Positions 10,038 to 17,881 of a stretch of DNA of 64,000 nt are shown here, one piece after another. Source of the stretch: Streptomyces sp. NBC_00525. Its GTDB lineage: Bacteria; Actinomycetota; Actinomycetes; Streptomycetales; Streptomycetaceae. The DNA lies in the NCBI RefSeq assembly GCF_036346595.1, contig NZ_CP107834.1, positions 6,572,001 through 6,636,000 of the forward strand, in the 5' to 3' direction. The translations under genes were made by a program, and so were the position numbers. Within the stretch, counting starts at the first letter, position 1, and each line of letters begins with the position of its first letter. The notes under the pieces were generated by a model. That model had not been told where the DNA came from. It saw nothing but the letters and a program-made list of their open reading frames with translations, and did no database searches.

Positions 10038-10089
10038 TTTACGGCATTGTCATGTGCCGGTAGCTTCCTTTCTGCAAAAGATTTCAGCA
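10038..10089 (+). promoter_or_regulatory. Candidate amylase promoter with operator-like dyad
   Basis: TTTACG (10038-10043) and TAGCTT (10061-10066) are separated by 17 bases. The imperfect dyad TGCAAAAGATTTCAGCA (10073-10089) sits where transcription would begin. LacI-family MalR repressors bind TGCA-containing dyads in front of Streptomyces amylase genes, so this is a plausible maltose-responsive operator, not a proven one. Confidence 0.4.
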
Positions 10090-10093
10090 ACAT

Positions 10094-10115
10094 TCCGGCT
10101 GTCGTTTCAGCCGGA
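10094..10115 (+). other. Hairpin in 5' leader of amylase gene
   Basis: TCCGGCTG (10094-10101) and CAGCCGGA (10108-10115) form a perfect 8-bp stem with a 6-base loop, about 125 bases before the amylase start. It may be an mRNA structure in the leader, or a weak terminator for the upstream TetR gene. Confidence 0.4.
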
Positions 10116-10238
10116 TGCTTTCCCGTTCGCTCGGACCTTGAGGCGCGTCAGGGTCTCCCGCGGTACGGCACGGACCCCAACTCCCGTGCCCCGGACGCCA
10201 CGGCTTCGCCGCCTCCGTGGCCCTTCCCTGGAGACACC

Positions 10239-13238
10239 ATGAAACGCACCCCTCACCGGCTGCTGAGACGCACCCTGGCGTCCGCCGCCGCAGCAGCGGC
10301 CGTGGGCGCGCTGCTCACCGCGCTGCCGGACGCCCCCGGCCTGGACGCACGGCCCGTCGCGGCCACCGACACCACCACGACCGTCTTCTACTACACCAAG
10401 ACGAAGAACTGGTCCGCCTACAACCTGCACTACGCGCCGGACGGCGGCTCCTGGACCACCGTGCCCGGCGTGGCCATGGAGGCCGCCTGCACCGACTGGG
10501 TCAAGAAGACCGTCCCGCTCTCGGGCGCCGACGGCCTCCAGGCCACCTTCAACAACGGCTCCGGCGTCTGGGACAACAACGGGGGCCGGAACTACGCACT
10601 CGGCAGCGGCACCATCACCGTCAAGGACGGCGTGGTGGCCCACAGCGACCCCTGCGCGGGCAGCGGCGACCCGGACCCGAGCCCCACCCCGACCGACGAC
10701 GCGCACACCGCGTCCGTCTACTACTCCACGGCCACCGTCGGCTGGACCACCACCAACCTCCACTACCGGCCCGCCGGCGGCTCCTGGACGGCCGTGCCCG
10801 GCATCGGCATGGAACCGGCCTGCACCGGCTGGGTGAGGAAGACGGTGGACCTCGGCACCGCCACCTCGATGAAGGCCGCGTTCAACAACGGCAACGGCGT
10901 CTGGGACAACAACAACGGCGGCGACTACACCATCCCGGCCGGCCTCAGCACCGTCAAGGACCGGACGGTCGTCAAGGACGCCAAGGACCCGTGCGCCGCC
11001 GAACCCGCCGACACCGAGGCGCCGACCGCCCCCACCGGCCTGACCGCCAAGGCCGACGGAGTGGCCGTCGTCCTCGGCTGGGAACCCGCCACCGACAACA
11101 ACAAGGTGACGAAGTACCAGGTCACCCGCACCGGAGGCACCAGGGGGAGCGTCGTCACCGATGTGACCTCGACCGTGCTGTCCGAGTCGGGACTGGAGGA
11201 GAACACCACATACACCTACACCGTCAGGGCGATCGACGCCGCCGGCAACACCTCCGCCGCCTCCGCGCCCGCGAAGGCCACCACCGGCAAGAAGCCGCCC
11301 GCCGCCGCCCAGGGCGAGCCACTGGGCACCGACCCCCGCAAGGACCCCATCTACTTCGTCCTGACCGCCCGCTTCAACGACGGCGACAGCGGCAACAACC
11401 GGGGCGGCAGCCAGCACGTCAAGTCCGGCAACGCGGCCAACAACGACCCCATGTTCCGCGGTGACTTCAAGGGCCTGGTCAACAAGCTCGACTACATCAA
11501 GGGCCTCGGCTTCTCGGCGATCTGGATCACCCCGGTCGTCCTGAACCGCTCCGACTACGACTACCACGGCTACCACGGCTACGACTTCTACAAGGTCGAC
11601 CCCCGCCTGGAGTCCGCCGGCGCCTCCTACCAGGACCTCATCAACGCCGCCCACGCCAAGGGCATCAAGATCTACCAGGACGTCGTCTACAACCACTCCT
11701 CGCGCTGGGGCGCCAAGGGCCTGTTCACGCCCACCGTCTACGGCGTCCGCGACACCCAGTGGAGCTGGTACTACGACGAGAAGAACGAGGGCTTCGAGTA
11801 CGACGGCCTGACCGTCGACCCCAAGAGCGGCAAGTCCTACTACAACGGCGACCTGTGGTCCACGGCCGAACCCGCCGGCAACACCTGCCTCAACTGGGGC
11901 AAGCCCACCGGCGGCAGGTCCGCCGAGGGCTACACCATCTACAACTGCCAGTGGCCCAACCCGACATCGGGCATGTTCCCGAAGGAGTACTACCACAACT
12001 GCTGGCTCGGCAACTGGGAGGGCGAGGACTCCCGCTCCTGCTGGCTGCACGAGGACCTGGCCGACTTCAATACCGAGTCCGCACCCGTGCAGAACTACCT
12101 GATCGGCGCCTACAACAAGTACATCGACATGGGCGTCGACGGCTTCCGCGTCGACACCGCCGTGCACATCCCGCGCACCACCTGGAACCGCCGCTTCCTG
12201 CCCGCCATCCAGGAACGCGTCACCCAGCGGTTCGGAGCCGAGGCGGCGAAGAACTTCTTCGTCTTCGGCGAGGTCGGCGCCTTCGTCAACGACAAGTGGA
12301 ACCGCGGCTCGGTCAACCACTCCGCCCAGTTCTTCACCTGGAAGGAACGCAAGGAGTACGACGCCGACGACGCCAAGGCCGCGCTGGAGATGTACGAGTA
12401 CGAGGAGAAGCTCGGCACCGGCAACCAGCCGACCTCCACCAACGCCTTCCTGGACGGCAACACCTACCATGCCCCGGACCACAGCCAGTTCTCCGGCATG
12501 AACATCATCGACATGCGCATGCACATGAACTTCGGTGACGCCACCAACGCCTACAACAACGGCAAGGACTCCGACGACTCGACCAACGACGCCACCTACA
12601 ACGTCGTCTACGTCGACAGCCACGACTACGGCCCCAACAAGAGCAGCGAACGCTACGCCGGAGGCACCGACGCCTGGGCCGAGAACATGTCCCTGATGTG
12701 GACCTTCCGCGGCATCCCCACCCTCTACTACGGATCGGAGATCGAGTTCCAGGCCGGCAAGAAGATCGACTGCGGCCCCTCCTGCCCGCTGGCCACCACC
12801 GGCCGCGCCTACTACGGCGACCACCTCGCGGGCAGCGTCACCTCATCGGAGTTCTCCCGCGTGGACTCCGCCTCCGGCGAGGTCGCCAACACCCTCGGCA
12901 AGCCCCTGGTCAAGCACCTCCAGCGGCTCAACCAGATCCGCCGGGCCGTGCCCGCCCTCCAGATGGGCCAGTACTCCACCGAGGGCATCAGCGGCCAGAT
13001 GGCGTACAAGCGCCGCTACACCAGCGGATCGACCGACAGCTTCGCCCTGGTCACCGTCACGGGCGGCGCCTCCTACACCGGCATCCCCAACGGCACCTAC
13101 AAGGACGCCGTCACCGGAGACACCAAGGTCGTCACCGACGGCAGGCTCACCGTCGCCGCCCCCGGCAAGGGCAACCTCCGCGTCTACGTGCTCAACGGCC
13201 CCGGCAGGATCGGCGCCGACGGCCCGTACCTGAAGTAG
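10239..13238 (+). CDS. Secreted GH13 alpha-amylase with two CBM25/26-like modules and an FN3 domain
   Basis: This enzyme of about 999 residues hydrolyses starch-like alpha-glucans outside the cell. The ATG at 10239 follows CTGGAG and opens a classical signal peptide (MKRTPHRLLRRTLASAAAAA). Two related starch-binding modules follow (about 45-135 and 152-250; shared pattern FYYT/YYST..W...NLHY..PGG.W and FNNG.GVWDNN), then a fibronectin-III domain (257-347) and the GH13 barrel from about 369. Catalytic signatures are DVVYNHSS (about 481), DGFRVDTAVH with the nucleophile Asp (about 638), FGEVGAF with the acid/base Glu (about 678) and YVDSHDYG (about 795). A C-terminal beta domain closes the protein. 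Confidence 0.92.
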   Translation: MKRTPHRLLRRTLASAAAAAAVGALLTALPDAPGLDARPVAATDTTTTVFYYTKTKNWSAYNLHYAPDGGSWTTVPGVAMEAACTDWVKKTVPLSGADGLQATFNNGSGVWDNNGGRNYALGSGTITVKDGVVAHSDPCAGSGDPDPSPTPTDDAHTASVYYSTATVGWTTTNLHYRPAGGSWTAVPGIGMEPACTGWVRKTVDLGTATSMKAAFNNGNGVWDNNNGGDYTIPAGLSTVKDRTVVKDAKDPCAAEPADTEAPTAPTGLTAKADGVAVVLGWEPATDNNKVTKYQVTRTGGTRGSVVTDVTSTVLSESGLEENTTYTYTVRAIDAAGNTSAASAPAKATTGKKPPAAAQGEPLGTDPRKDPIYFVLTARFNDGDSGNNRGGSQHVKSGNAANNDPMFRGDFKGLVNKLDYIKGLGFSAIWITPVVLNRSDYDYHGYHGYDFYKVDPRLESAGASYQDLINAAHAKGIKIYQDVVYNHSSRWGAKGLFTPTVYGVRDTQWSWYYDEKNEGFEYDGLTVDPKSGKSYYNGDLWSTAEPAGNTCLNWGKPTGGRSAEGYTIYNCQWPNPTSGMFPKEYYHNCWLGNWEGEDSRSCWLHEDLADFNTESAPVQNYLIGAYNKYIDMGVDGFRVDTAVHIPRTTWNRRFLPAIQERVTQRFGAEAAKNFFVFGEVGAFVNDKWNRGSVNHSAQFFTWKERKEYDADDAKAALEMYEYEEKLGTGNQPTSTNAFLDGNTYHAPDHSQFSGMNIIDMRMHMNFGDATNAYNNGKDSDDSTNDATYNVVYVDSHDYGPNKSSERYAGGTDAWAENMSLMWTFRGIPTLYYGSEIEFQAGKKIDCGPSCPLATTGRAYYGDHLAGSVTSSEFSRVDSASGEVANTLGKPLVKHLQRLNQIRRAVPALQMGQYSTEGISGQMAYKRRYTSGSTDSFALVTVTGGASYTGIPNGTYKDAVTGDTKVVTDGRLTVAAPGKGNLRVYVLNGPGRIGADGPYLK

Positions 13239-13261
13239 CACCGCGCGGTCACGCGCGCACA

Positions 13262-13300
13262 GGCGCCCCGGCACCCGGAGACTCCGGCTGCCGGGGCGCC
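13262..13300. terminator. Bidirectional terminator between amylase and sugar kinase
   Basis: A perfect 12-bp stem (13262-13273 with 13289-13300) encloses a second 6-bp stem (CCGGAG/CTCCGG). It lies between two convergent genes. Confidence 0.8.
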
Positions 13301-13308
13301 CGCCGTCG

Positions 13309-14211
13309 CTACGCCCCCAGCAACTCCGCCCGGCCGATCATGGCCGTCGAGCCCGGAGCCGTACACGCGTAAGCGCCCGCGACCGCCCCGAGCCGGGCGC
13401 ACTCCAAGGGCTCCCGCCCCGCCAGCCTCCCGTACAGGAAACCGGTCACGAACGCGTCGCCCGCCCCGTTGCTGTCGACCACCGGGGCCGGCGGCGCCAC
13501 CGCCGGGACGTGCACCGGCTCCTCGCCGCCGTCGCGCGTCAGGAGGTACGAGCCCTCCGCGCCCGCCGTGGCGACCACCGTCGCGGCCCGGCCCGCACGC
13601 AGGATCTCCCGCATCACCGCCGGGGTGCGCTCCCCGGTCGCCGCCGCACTGAAGAACACCAGGTCCGCCCGGAGCGCGAACTCCCGCTGGTGGTCACCGA
13701 TCCCGTCCCAGTCGTGCAGATCCGTGGAGACCGGCACCCCCAGCGCCTCGATGTCGTCGAACAGGAACCGGGCGAAGTTCATGATCGACAGATGGACATG
13801 GCGGGCCGCGCGCAGCCGGGGCAGATAGAAGTCCCGCGGCATCCGCAGGTCCTCCGGGTCGCGGGCATCGTAGAACGACATCCGCCGGCCCGTCGCGTCC
13901 ACCAGGTTCACCGCCCGCCGCGTCCCGGCCGGGGAGATCACCGCGTGGAACTCCACATCGCCCTTCGCGAGGCGCTCGCGCACCTGCGCACCGATCCAGT
14001 CGTCGCCGACACAGTCGAGGAACGCCACGTCCAGCCCGAGCGCACGGGCACCGAGCGCCACATTGCCACCCGTGTGGCCGGGCCACTCCTGGATCGGACC
14101 GACCATCACCGAATCGGCCAGTGGCACCGGGAGGGCATCGACGCGGACGATCGTGTCCACCCCGCTGCCGCCTACCACCACGACGTCGTATTCCGTTTGT
14201 TGCTGGACCAC
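13309..14211 (-). CDS. PfkB-family carbohydrate kinase
   Basis: This 300-residue ribokinase-fold kinase phosphorylates a sugar or nucleoside with ATP. The N-terminal GG motif (VVVVGGSGVDTIVRV), the internal GHTGGNVALGARALG and the C-terminal PfkB signature PVVDSNGAGDAFVTG with the catalytic Asp are all present. I chose the GTG at 14211 because a GAGAGGGGG ribosome site precedes it. The longer upstream reading has no kinase similarity. The specific substrate is not evident. Confidence 0.88.
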   Translation of the reverse strand: MVQQQTEYDVVVVGGSGVDTIVRVDALPVPLADSVMVGPIQEWPGHTGGNVALGARALGLDVAFLDCVGDDWIGAQVRERLAKGDVEFHAVISPAGTRRAVNLVDATGRRMSFYDARDPEDLRMPRDFYLPRLRAARHVHLSIMNFARFLFDDIEALGVPVSTDLHDWDGIGDHQREFALRADLVFFSAAATGERTPAVMREILRAGRAATVVATAGAEGSYLLTRDGGEEPVHVPAVAPPAPVVDSNGAGDAFVTGFLYGRLAGREPLECARLGAVAGAYACTAPGSTAMIGRAELLGA

Positions 14212-14352
14212 TGAGCCCCCTCTCGTGTACCCGCCGTGATCAGTATCGCCCAGCGCCGGGCCGGGCCCGGCGGCGTTCTCTGCGCGCGCCAGGAGGAGCC
14301 GCTGGCTATGCTCGATCGGGGGCCGACAACCTGATCCGTGGAGGCTCACGCC

Positions 14353-14799
14353 ATGATGCCGCTGCCCGAACCGCGCGATATTCCGCCGCGCCTCGCCACC
14401 GGCGCGTTCATCCTCAACTCCGGCCTCGGCAAGCTCAAGGCCGACGAGGCGACCGCCCAGGGGCTGCACGGCATGGCCAGCACGGCCTACCCGTTCCTCG
14501 GCAAGCTCGAAGCCACCCGGTTCACCCGGCTGCTCGCCTGGTCGGAGATCACGGTGGGCGCCACCCTGCTGGCCCCGTTCGTGCCGACCAGGCTCGCCGG
14601 GCTCGCCCTCACCGGGTTCTCCGGCGGCCTCCTCGGCCTCTATCTGCGGGTCCCCGGCATGCGGGAGTCCGGCAGCCTGCGGCCCAGCCAGGACGGCGTA
14701 CCGCTGGCCAAGGACGCCTGGATGTTCGGCATCGGCCTCGGCTTCCTCGGCGCCGGAGGCCCCCGCCGCCCCACCCGGCGCAGGTGCTGCCGGCACTGA
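14353..14799 (+). CDS. DoxX-like small membrane protein
   Basis: This 148-residue protein has about four hydrophobic segments and a DoxX-like opening (PPRLATGAFILNSGLGKLKADE). A GGAGG lies eight bases before the ATG at 14353, which I prefer to the GTG at 14338. The C-terminus is arginine and cysteine rich. The family is loosely linked to redox or membrane homeostasis, but no specific function can be assigned. Confidence 0.65.
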   Translation: MMPLPEPRDIPPRLATGAFILNSGLGKLKADEATAQGLHGMASTAYPFLGKLEATRFTRLLAWSEITVGATLLAPFVPTRLAGLALTGFSGGLLGLYLRVPGMRESGSLRPSQDGVPLAKDAWMFGIGLGFLGAGGPRRPTRRRCCRH

Positions 14800-14811
14800 C
14801 CCTCCGACGAC

Positions 14812-14846
14812 GGCGGGCGGCGGCGCGGACGGCGCCACCGCCCGCC
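14812..14846. terminator. Bidirectional terminator, convergent genes
   Basis: GGCGGGCGG (14812-14820) pairs with CCGCCCGCC (14838-14846). A further GGCGC/GCGCC stem forms inside after one mismatch. It separates the DoxX-like and phosphatase genes. Confidence 0.7.
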
Positions 14847-14847
14847 C

Positions 14848-16923
14848 TCACGTGTGGACGCGGGCCATCAGCAGCGCGACGTCGTCGTGGTCCCCCGGGT
14901 TGCGCAGCTCGCGCAGCAGCCGGTCGCAGGTCGCGCCGAGCGAGGCGTCCGGCTGCCGCAGCAGCCCCAGCAGCGTGTCGAGCCGGCTGTCGATGTCGTC
15001 GTCGCGGGTCTCCACGAGCCCGTCCGTGTACAGCACCAGCCGGTCGCCCGGACCGAGCGGCACCGTCACATCGGTGAACGGCACCCCGCCCACCCCGAGC
15101 GGCGCCCCGGCGGGCAGATCCAGGAGCACCGGGTCCCCGCCCTCGGGGATCAGCACCGGCGGGAGATGGCCGGCCGTGGACACCCGGCAGCGCCCGGCCT
15201 TCGGGTCGTACACGGCGTAGACGCAGGTGGCGAACCACGGGTCGAGATCCGTGGTGATCTCGTCCAGATGGCCCAGCACCTCGGCGGGCTCCAGGGCGAG
15301 CCGGGACAGCGTCTGCGTGGCGGTGCGCAGCCGGCCCATCGTGGTGGCCGCGTCGATGCCGCTGCCCATCACATCGCCCACCACCAGAGCGGTGCGGCCG
15401 TCGCGCAGCCCGATCACGTCGAACCAGTCGCCGCCGACCTCGTAGCGCGAGGCGGCCGGCAGATAGCGGGACACCACGTCCAGGCCCGCCGGATCGTGGT
15501 GGTTGCGCGGCAGCATGCTGCGCTGGAGCGTCAGCGCCGTCTCCTGCTGCTGCCGGTAGAGCCGGGCGTTGTCGATGGCGACCGCGGCCCGGCCCGCCAG
15601 TTCGAGGGCCAGCGCCTCGTCCTCCGCGGTGAACGGCAGCGGATTGTCCATCCGCAGGAAGTCGATCGCGCCCAGCACCTCGCCCCGGGCGATCAGCGGC
15701 ACCGCCAGGTAGGAGTGGGCACCGGACTCGGCGAGCAGGGCCGCCGAGTCCTCGTCGCGGGCGATGAGCAGGATCTTCTGCGCGTCGAGGTACGGCTCCC
15801 GGACCGGGCGCGCCGTCCGTACGCACCGGGTGGCCAGGCGGTCGGCGTCGTAGCGGGCGGCGGACCCGAGCGGGTCGGCCGCCTCGTCGGCGGGCGTCGG
15901 CCGGACGGAGACGATCGCCAGGGCCTGGAAGAGCAGCGGGCCCTCGCTCGGCCCCGGCTGCCCTTTCAGCACATGGTCCAGCAGGTCCACCGCGGCGGCG
16001 TCGGCGAGCTGCGGCACGGTGACCTCGGCCAGCTCGCGGGCCGTCTGCTGGAGGTCGAGCGTGGTGCCGATACGCACCGAGGCGTCGGCGATCAGCGCCA
16101 GATGCCGGCGGGCCCGCTCCGCCTCGTCCGCCGCGCGATGCCGGTCGGTGACGTCGATCAGCGACACCGCGATGCCCAGCACCCGGCCCCCCGAGTCGTC
16201 CAGCCGGTACAGCGAAACGGACCAGGCGCGCTCGGTCTCCGGATCGGCGGGGCTGCGGCCCACCATCTCGCGCGAGACCCGGGGCTCACCGCTGTCCAGG
16301 ACCTCCCGCGCCATCGCCTCCGGGTCGTCCGGGCCCAGGAACGGCAGCGCCTCGCCGATCCGCAGGCCCAGGTGCCCGGCGGCGCTCACCCCGTCCATCC
16401 GCTCCAGTGCCGCGTTGGCGGACAGGAAGCGCAGATCGGGGCCCAGCACCCCGAGGCCGATCGGCGACTGGTCGACCAGGCCCACCGAAAGCGCCAGATT
16501 CCGTTCGACCCGGCGCAGTACATCGCCGTCCGCCGCGAGGCCCAGGGCGAAGAAGTCGCCCCGATCGTCCTGCAACCGCATATTGCGGAACTCCAGCAGT
16601 CGTGTGGTGCCGTCCTTGTGCCGTACGGGGAAGACCCCCGCCCAGGCCTCGCCGCTGCTCATGACCTCGCCGAACAGGCGCAGCACCAGCTCGAAGTGCT
16701 CCTCGTCCACCAGGACCCGGGCGGCGAACTCTCCCAGCGCCTCGTCGGCGGAGTAGCCCAGCAGCCGTTCCGCCTGCGGGCTCCACAGGACGATGCGGCC
16801 GCGGGTGTCCAGGACGAGCGCCGCGACTCCGAGGACGTCGAGCAGACCGCTCTCGGACGACCGGCGCGCGCCTGCCCGGCGATCCTCGCCCCAGTCGATC
16901 CGCATGTCATCAGTGCCGCCCAC
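14848..16923 (-). CDS. PAS-PAS-GAF-SpoIIE (PP2C) serine phosphatase
   Basis: This sensor phosphatase of about 691 residues is of the kind that reverses phosphorylation of anti-sigma-factor antagonists. A PAS domain (about 20-130, VLGVAALVLDTRGRIVLWSPQAERLLGY), a second PAS domain (about 140-260), a GAF domain (about 290-460) and a C-terminal SpoIIE-type PP2C domain (about 475-690; VGGDWFDVIGLRDG, LVVGDVMGSG, LYTDGLVETRDDDID) occur in that order. No kinase domain is present. The GTG at 16923 has GGGGAAGGA six bases upstream. The partner proteins are not in this window. Confidence 0.88.
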   Translation of the reverse strand: MGGTDDMRIDWGEDRRAGARRSSESGLLDVLGVAALVLDTRGRIVLWSPQAERLLGYSADEALGEFAARVLVDEEHFELVLRLFGEVMSSGEAWAGVFPVRHKDGTTRLLEFRNMRLQDDRGDFFALGLAADGDVLRRVERNLALSVGLVDQSPIGLGVLGPDLRFLSANAALERMDGVSAAGHLGLRIGEALPFLGPDDPEAMAREVLDSGEPRVSREMVGRSPADPETERAWSVSLYRLDDSGGRVLGIAVSLIDVTDRHRAADEAERARRHLALIADASVRIGTTLDLQQTARELAEVTVPQLADAAAVDLLDHVLKGQPGPSEGPLLFQALAIVSVRPTPADEAADPLGSAARYDADRLATRCVRTARPVREPYLDAQKILLIARDEDSAALLAESGAHSYLAVPLIARGEVLGAIDFLRMDNPLPFTAEDEALALELAGRAAVAIDNARLYRQQQETALTLQRSMLPRNHHDPAGLDVVSRYLPAASRYEVGGDWFDVIGLRDGRTALVVGDVMGSGIDAATTMGRLRTATQTLSRLALEPAEVLGHLDEITTDLDPWFATCVYAVYDPKAGRCRVSTAGHLPPVLIPEGGDPVLLDLPAGAPLGVGGVPFTDVTVPLGPGDRLVLYTDGLVETRDDDIDSRLDTLLGLLRQPDASLGATCDRLLRELRNPGDHDDVALLMARVHT

Positions 16924-17112
16924 CGACGATCCTTCCCCTGCCGTCACCGTGCCCGACCAGGCCCGCGTCTCCCATGGTCGCCCCTGAGCCACCGGCCCCG
17001 CAGCTTCGAGGCATGCGAAGGGGAACCTGCGGGGGTTTCGGAGGCGAAATGCCGGTCACCCGCAGCGTACCGACCGAAACGCGACGCACACGACCATCAG
17101 GAGTGAGAGTCC

Positions 17113-17358
17113 ATGGAGAACTGGCGCATGCACGCGGCCTGCCGCGGAGCCGACCCGGATCTGTTCTTTCCGATCGGCAGCACCGGACCCGCGATCGTCC
17201 AGGTGGAGGAGGCGAAGGCGGTGTGCCGGCGCTGCCCCGTACAGGAGGAATGCCTGCGGTGGGCGCTGGACAACAATCAGGACACGGGCGTCTGGGGCGG
17301 CCTCGGGGAGGGCGAACGGCGTGCCCTGAAGCGCCGCAGCCGCCGCCGCGCCCGTTAG
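17113..17358 (+). CDS. WhiB-family Fe-S transcriptional regulator
   Basis: This 81-residue Wbl protein should bind a 4Fe-4S cluster through four cysteines at 10, 38, 41 and 47 (VCRRCPVQEEC). It has the GVWGGLGEGERR turn and a basic C-terminus (KRRSRRRAR) for DNA contact. Wbl proteins act with the major sigma factor in redox-sensitive or developmental control. The length resembles the short, widely conserved members. It faces away from the phosphatase gene. Confidence 0.92.
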   Translation: MENWRMHAACRGADPDLFFPIGSTGPAIVQVEEAKAVCRRCPVQEECLRWALDNNQDTGVWGGLGEGERRALKRRSRRRAR

Positions 17359-17392
17359 CTTTTCGCCACCCGCCTGGTGGAGTATGAAACGC

Positions 17393-17725
17393 ATGGACAC
17401 CACGGCTTGGCTCATCATCGCGGCGGTCCTCGTGCTGCTCATGCTGGCCGCGGTCGGGGTGCTGGTGGTGCGGGTCCTCAAGGCCAGGAAGCTGCTGGCC
17501 GACGCCGGTGTCCCGCTGCACAACAAGGCGCTGGTCTGGGCCGCGGTGCTCTACACCGTGTCGCCGGTGGACCTGCTGCCGGACCCGGTCTACCTGGACG
17601 ACATCGGGTTCCTCCTGCTGGCGCTGCGCTCGCTGCACTCCGCCGCGCGGGCCGCCGGAATCGGCGGGTCCGGCGAGCGTGCGGCGGAGCCGGCGGCCGG
17701 GGCCGGGCGGACCCCGCTCCCGTAA
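17393..17725 (+). CDS. DUF1232/YkvA-like membrane protein
   Basis: This 110-residue protein has one N-terminal transmembrane helix (LIIAAVLVLLMLAAVGVLVV) and a DUF1232 core (VLYTVSPVDLLPDPVYLDDIGFLLLALR). GGTGGAG lies ten bases before the ATG at 17393, which makes that start better than the one at 17384. The function of the family is not established. Confidence 0.75.
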   Translation: MDTTAWLIIAAVLVLLMLAAVGVLVVRVLKARKLLADAGVPLHNKALVWAAVLYTVSPVDLLPDPVYLDDIGFLLLALRSLHSAARAAGIGGSGERAAEPAAGAGRTPLP

Positions 17726-17787
17726 CCCTCCGGCTGCTCCCGCAACCCCCTCGCGCGCGTCCGGCGGAAGCGGGCGCGTCCTGATCG

Positions 17788-17835
17788 TTGACACCTGGAC
17801 GGGTACACGTCACTCTCTCGGGAGAGCGCTCTCCC
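17788..17835 (+). promoter_or_regulatory. Promoter with 16-bp perfect LacI-type operator
   Basis: TTGACA (17788-17793) is followed 17 bases later by a weak -10 (CACTCT, 17811-17816). The perfect palindrome GGGAGAGCGCTCTCCC (17820-17835) then covers the expected start of transcription. The central GAGCGCTC is typical of operators of LacI-family sugar repressors in Streptomyces. Confidence 0.7.
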
Positions 17836-17881
17836 ACTTGTTTCCGGGACGCCGTCCCGCACCCTTCCGCCAGGAGAGAAT

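Noticed and set aside
10020..10238. Upstream GTG start for the amylase (1072 residues)
   Set aside because: It would bury the signal peptide. The ATG at 10239 has GGAG upstream and opens the signal sequence directly.
10107..12824. Long open frame of about 900 codons on the minus strand opposite the amylase gene
   Set aside because: Its valine/glycine/alanine-rich translation has no domain and mirrors the GC-biased codon positions of the amylase, so it is a shadow typical of high-GC DNA.
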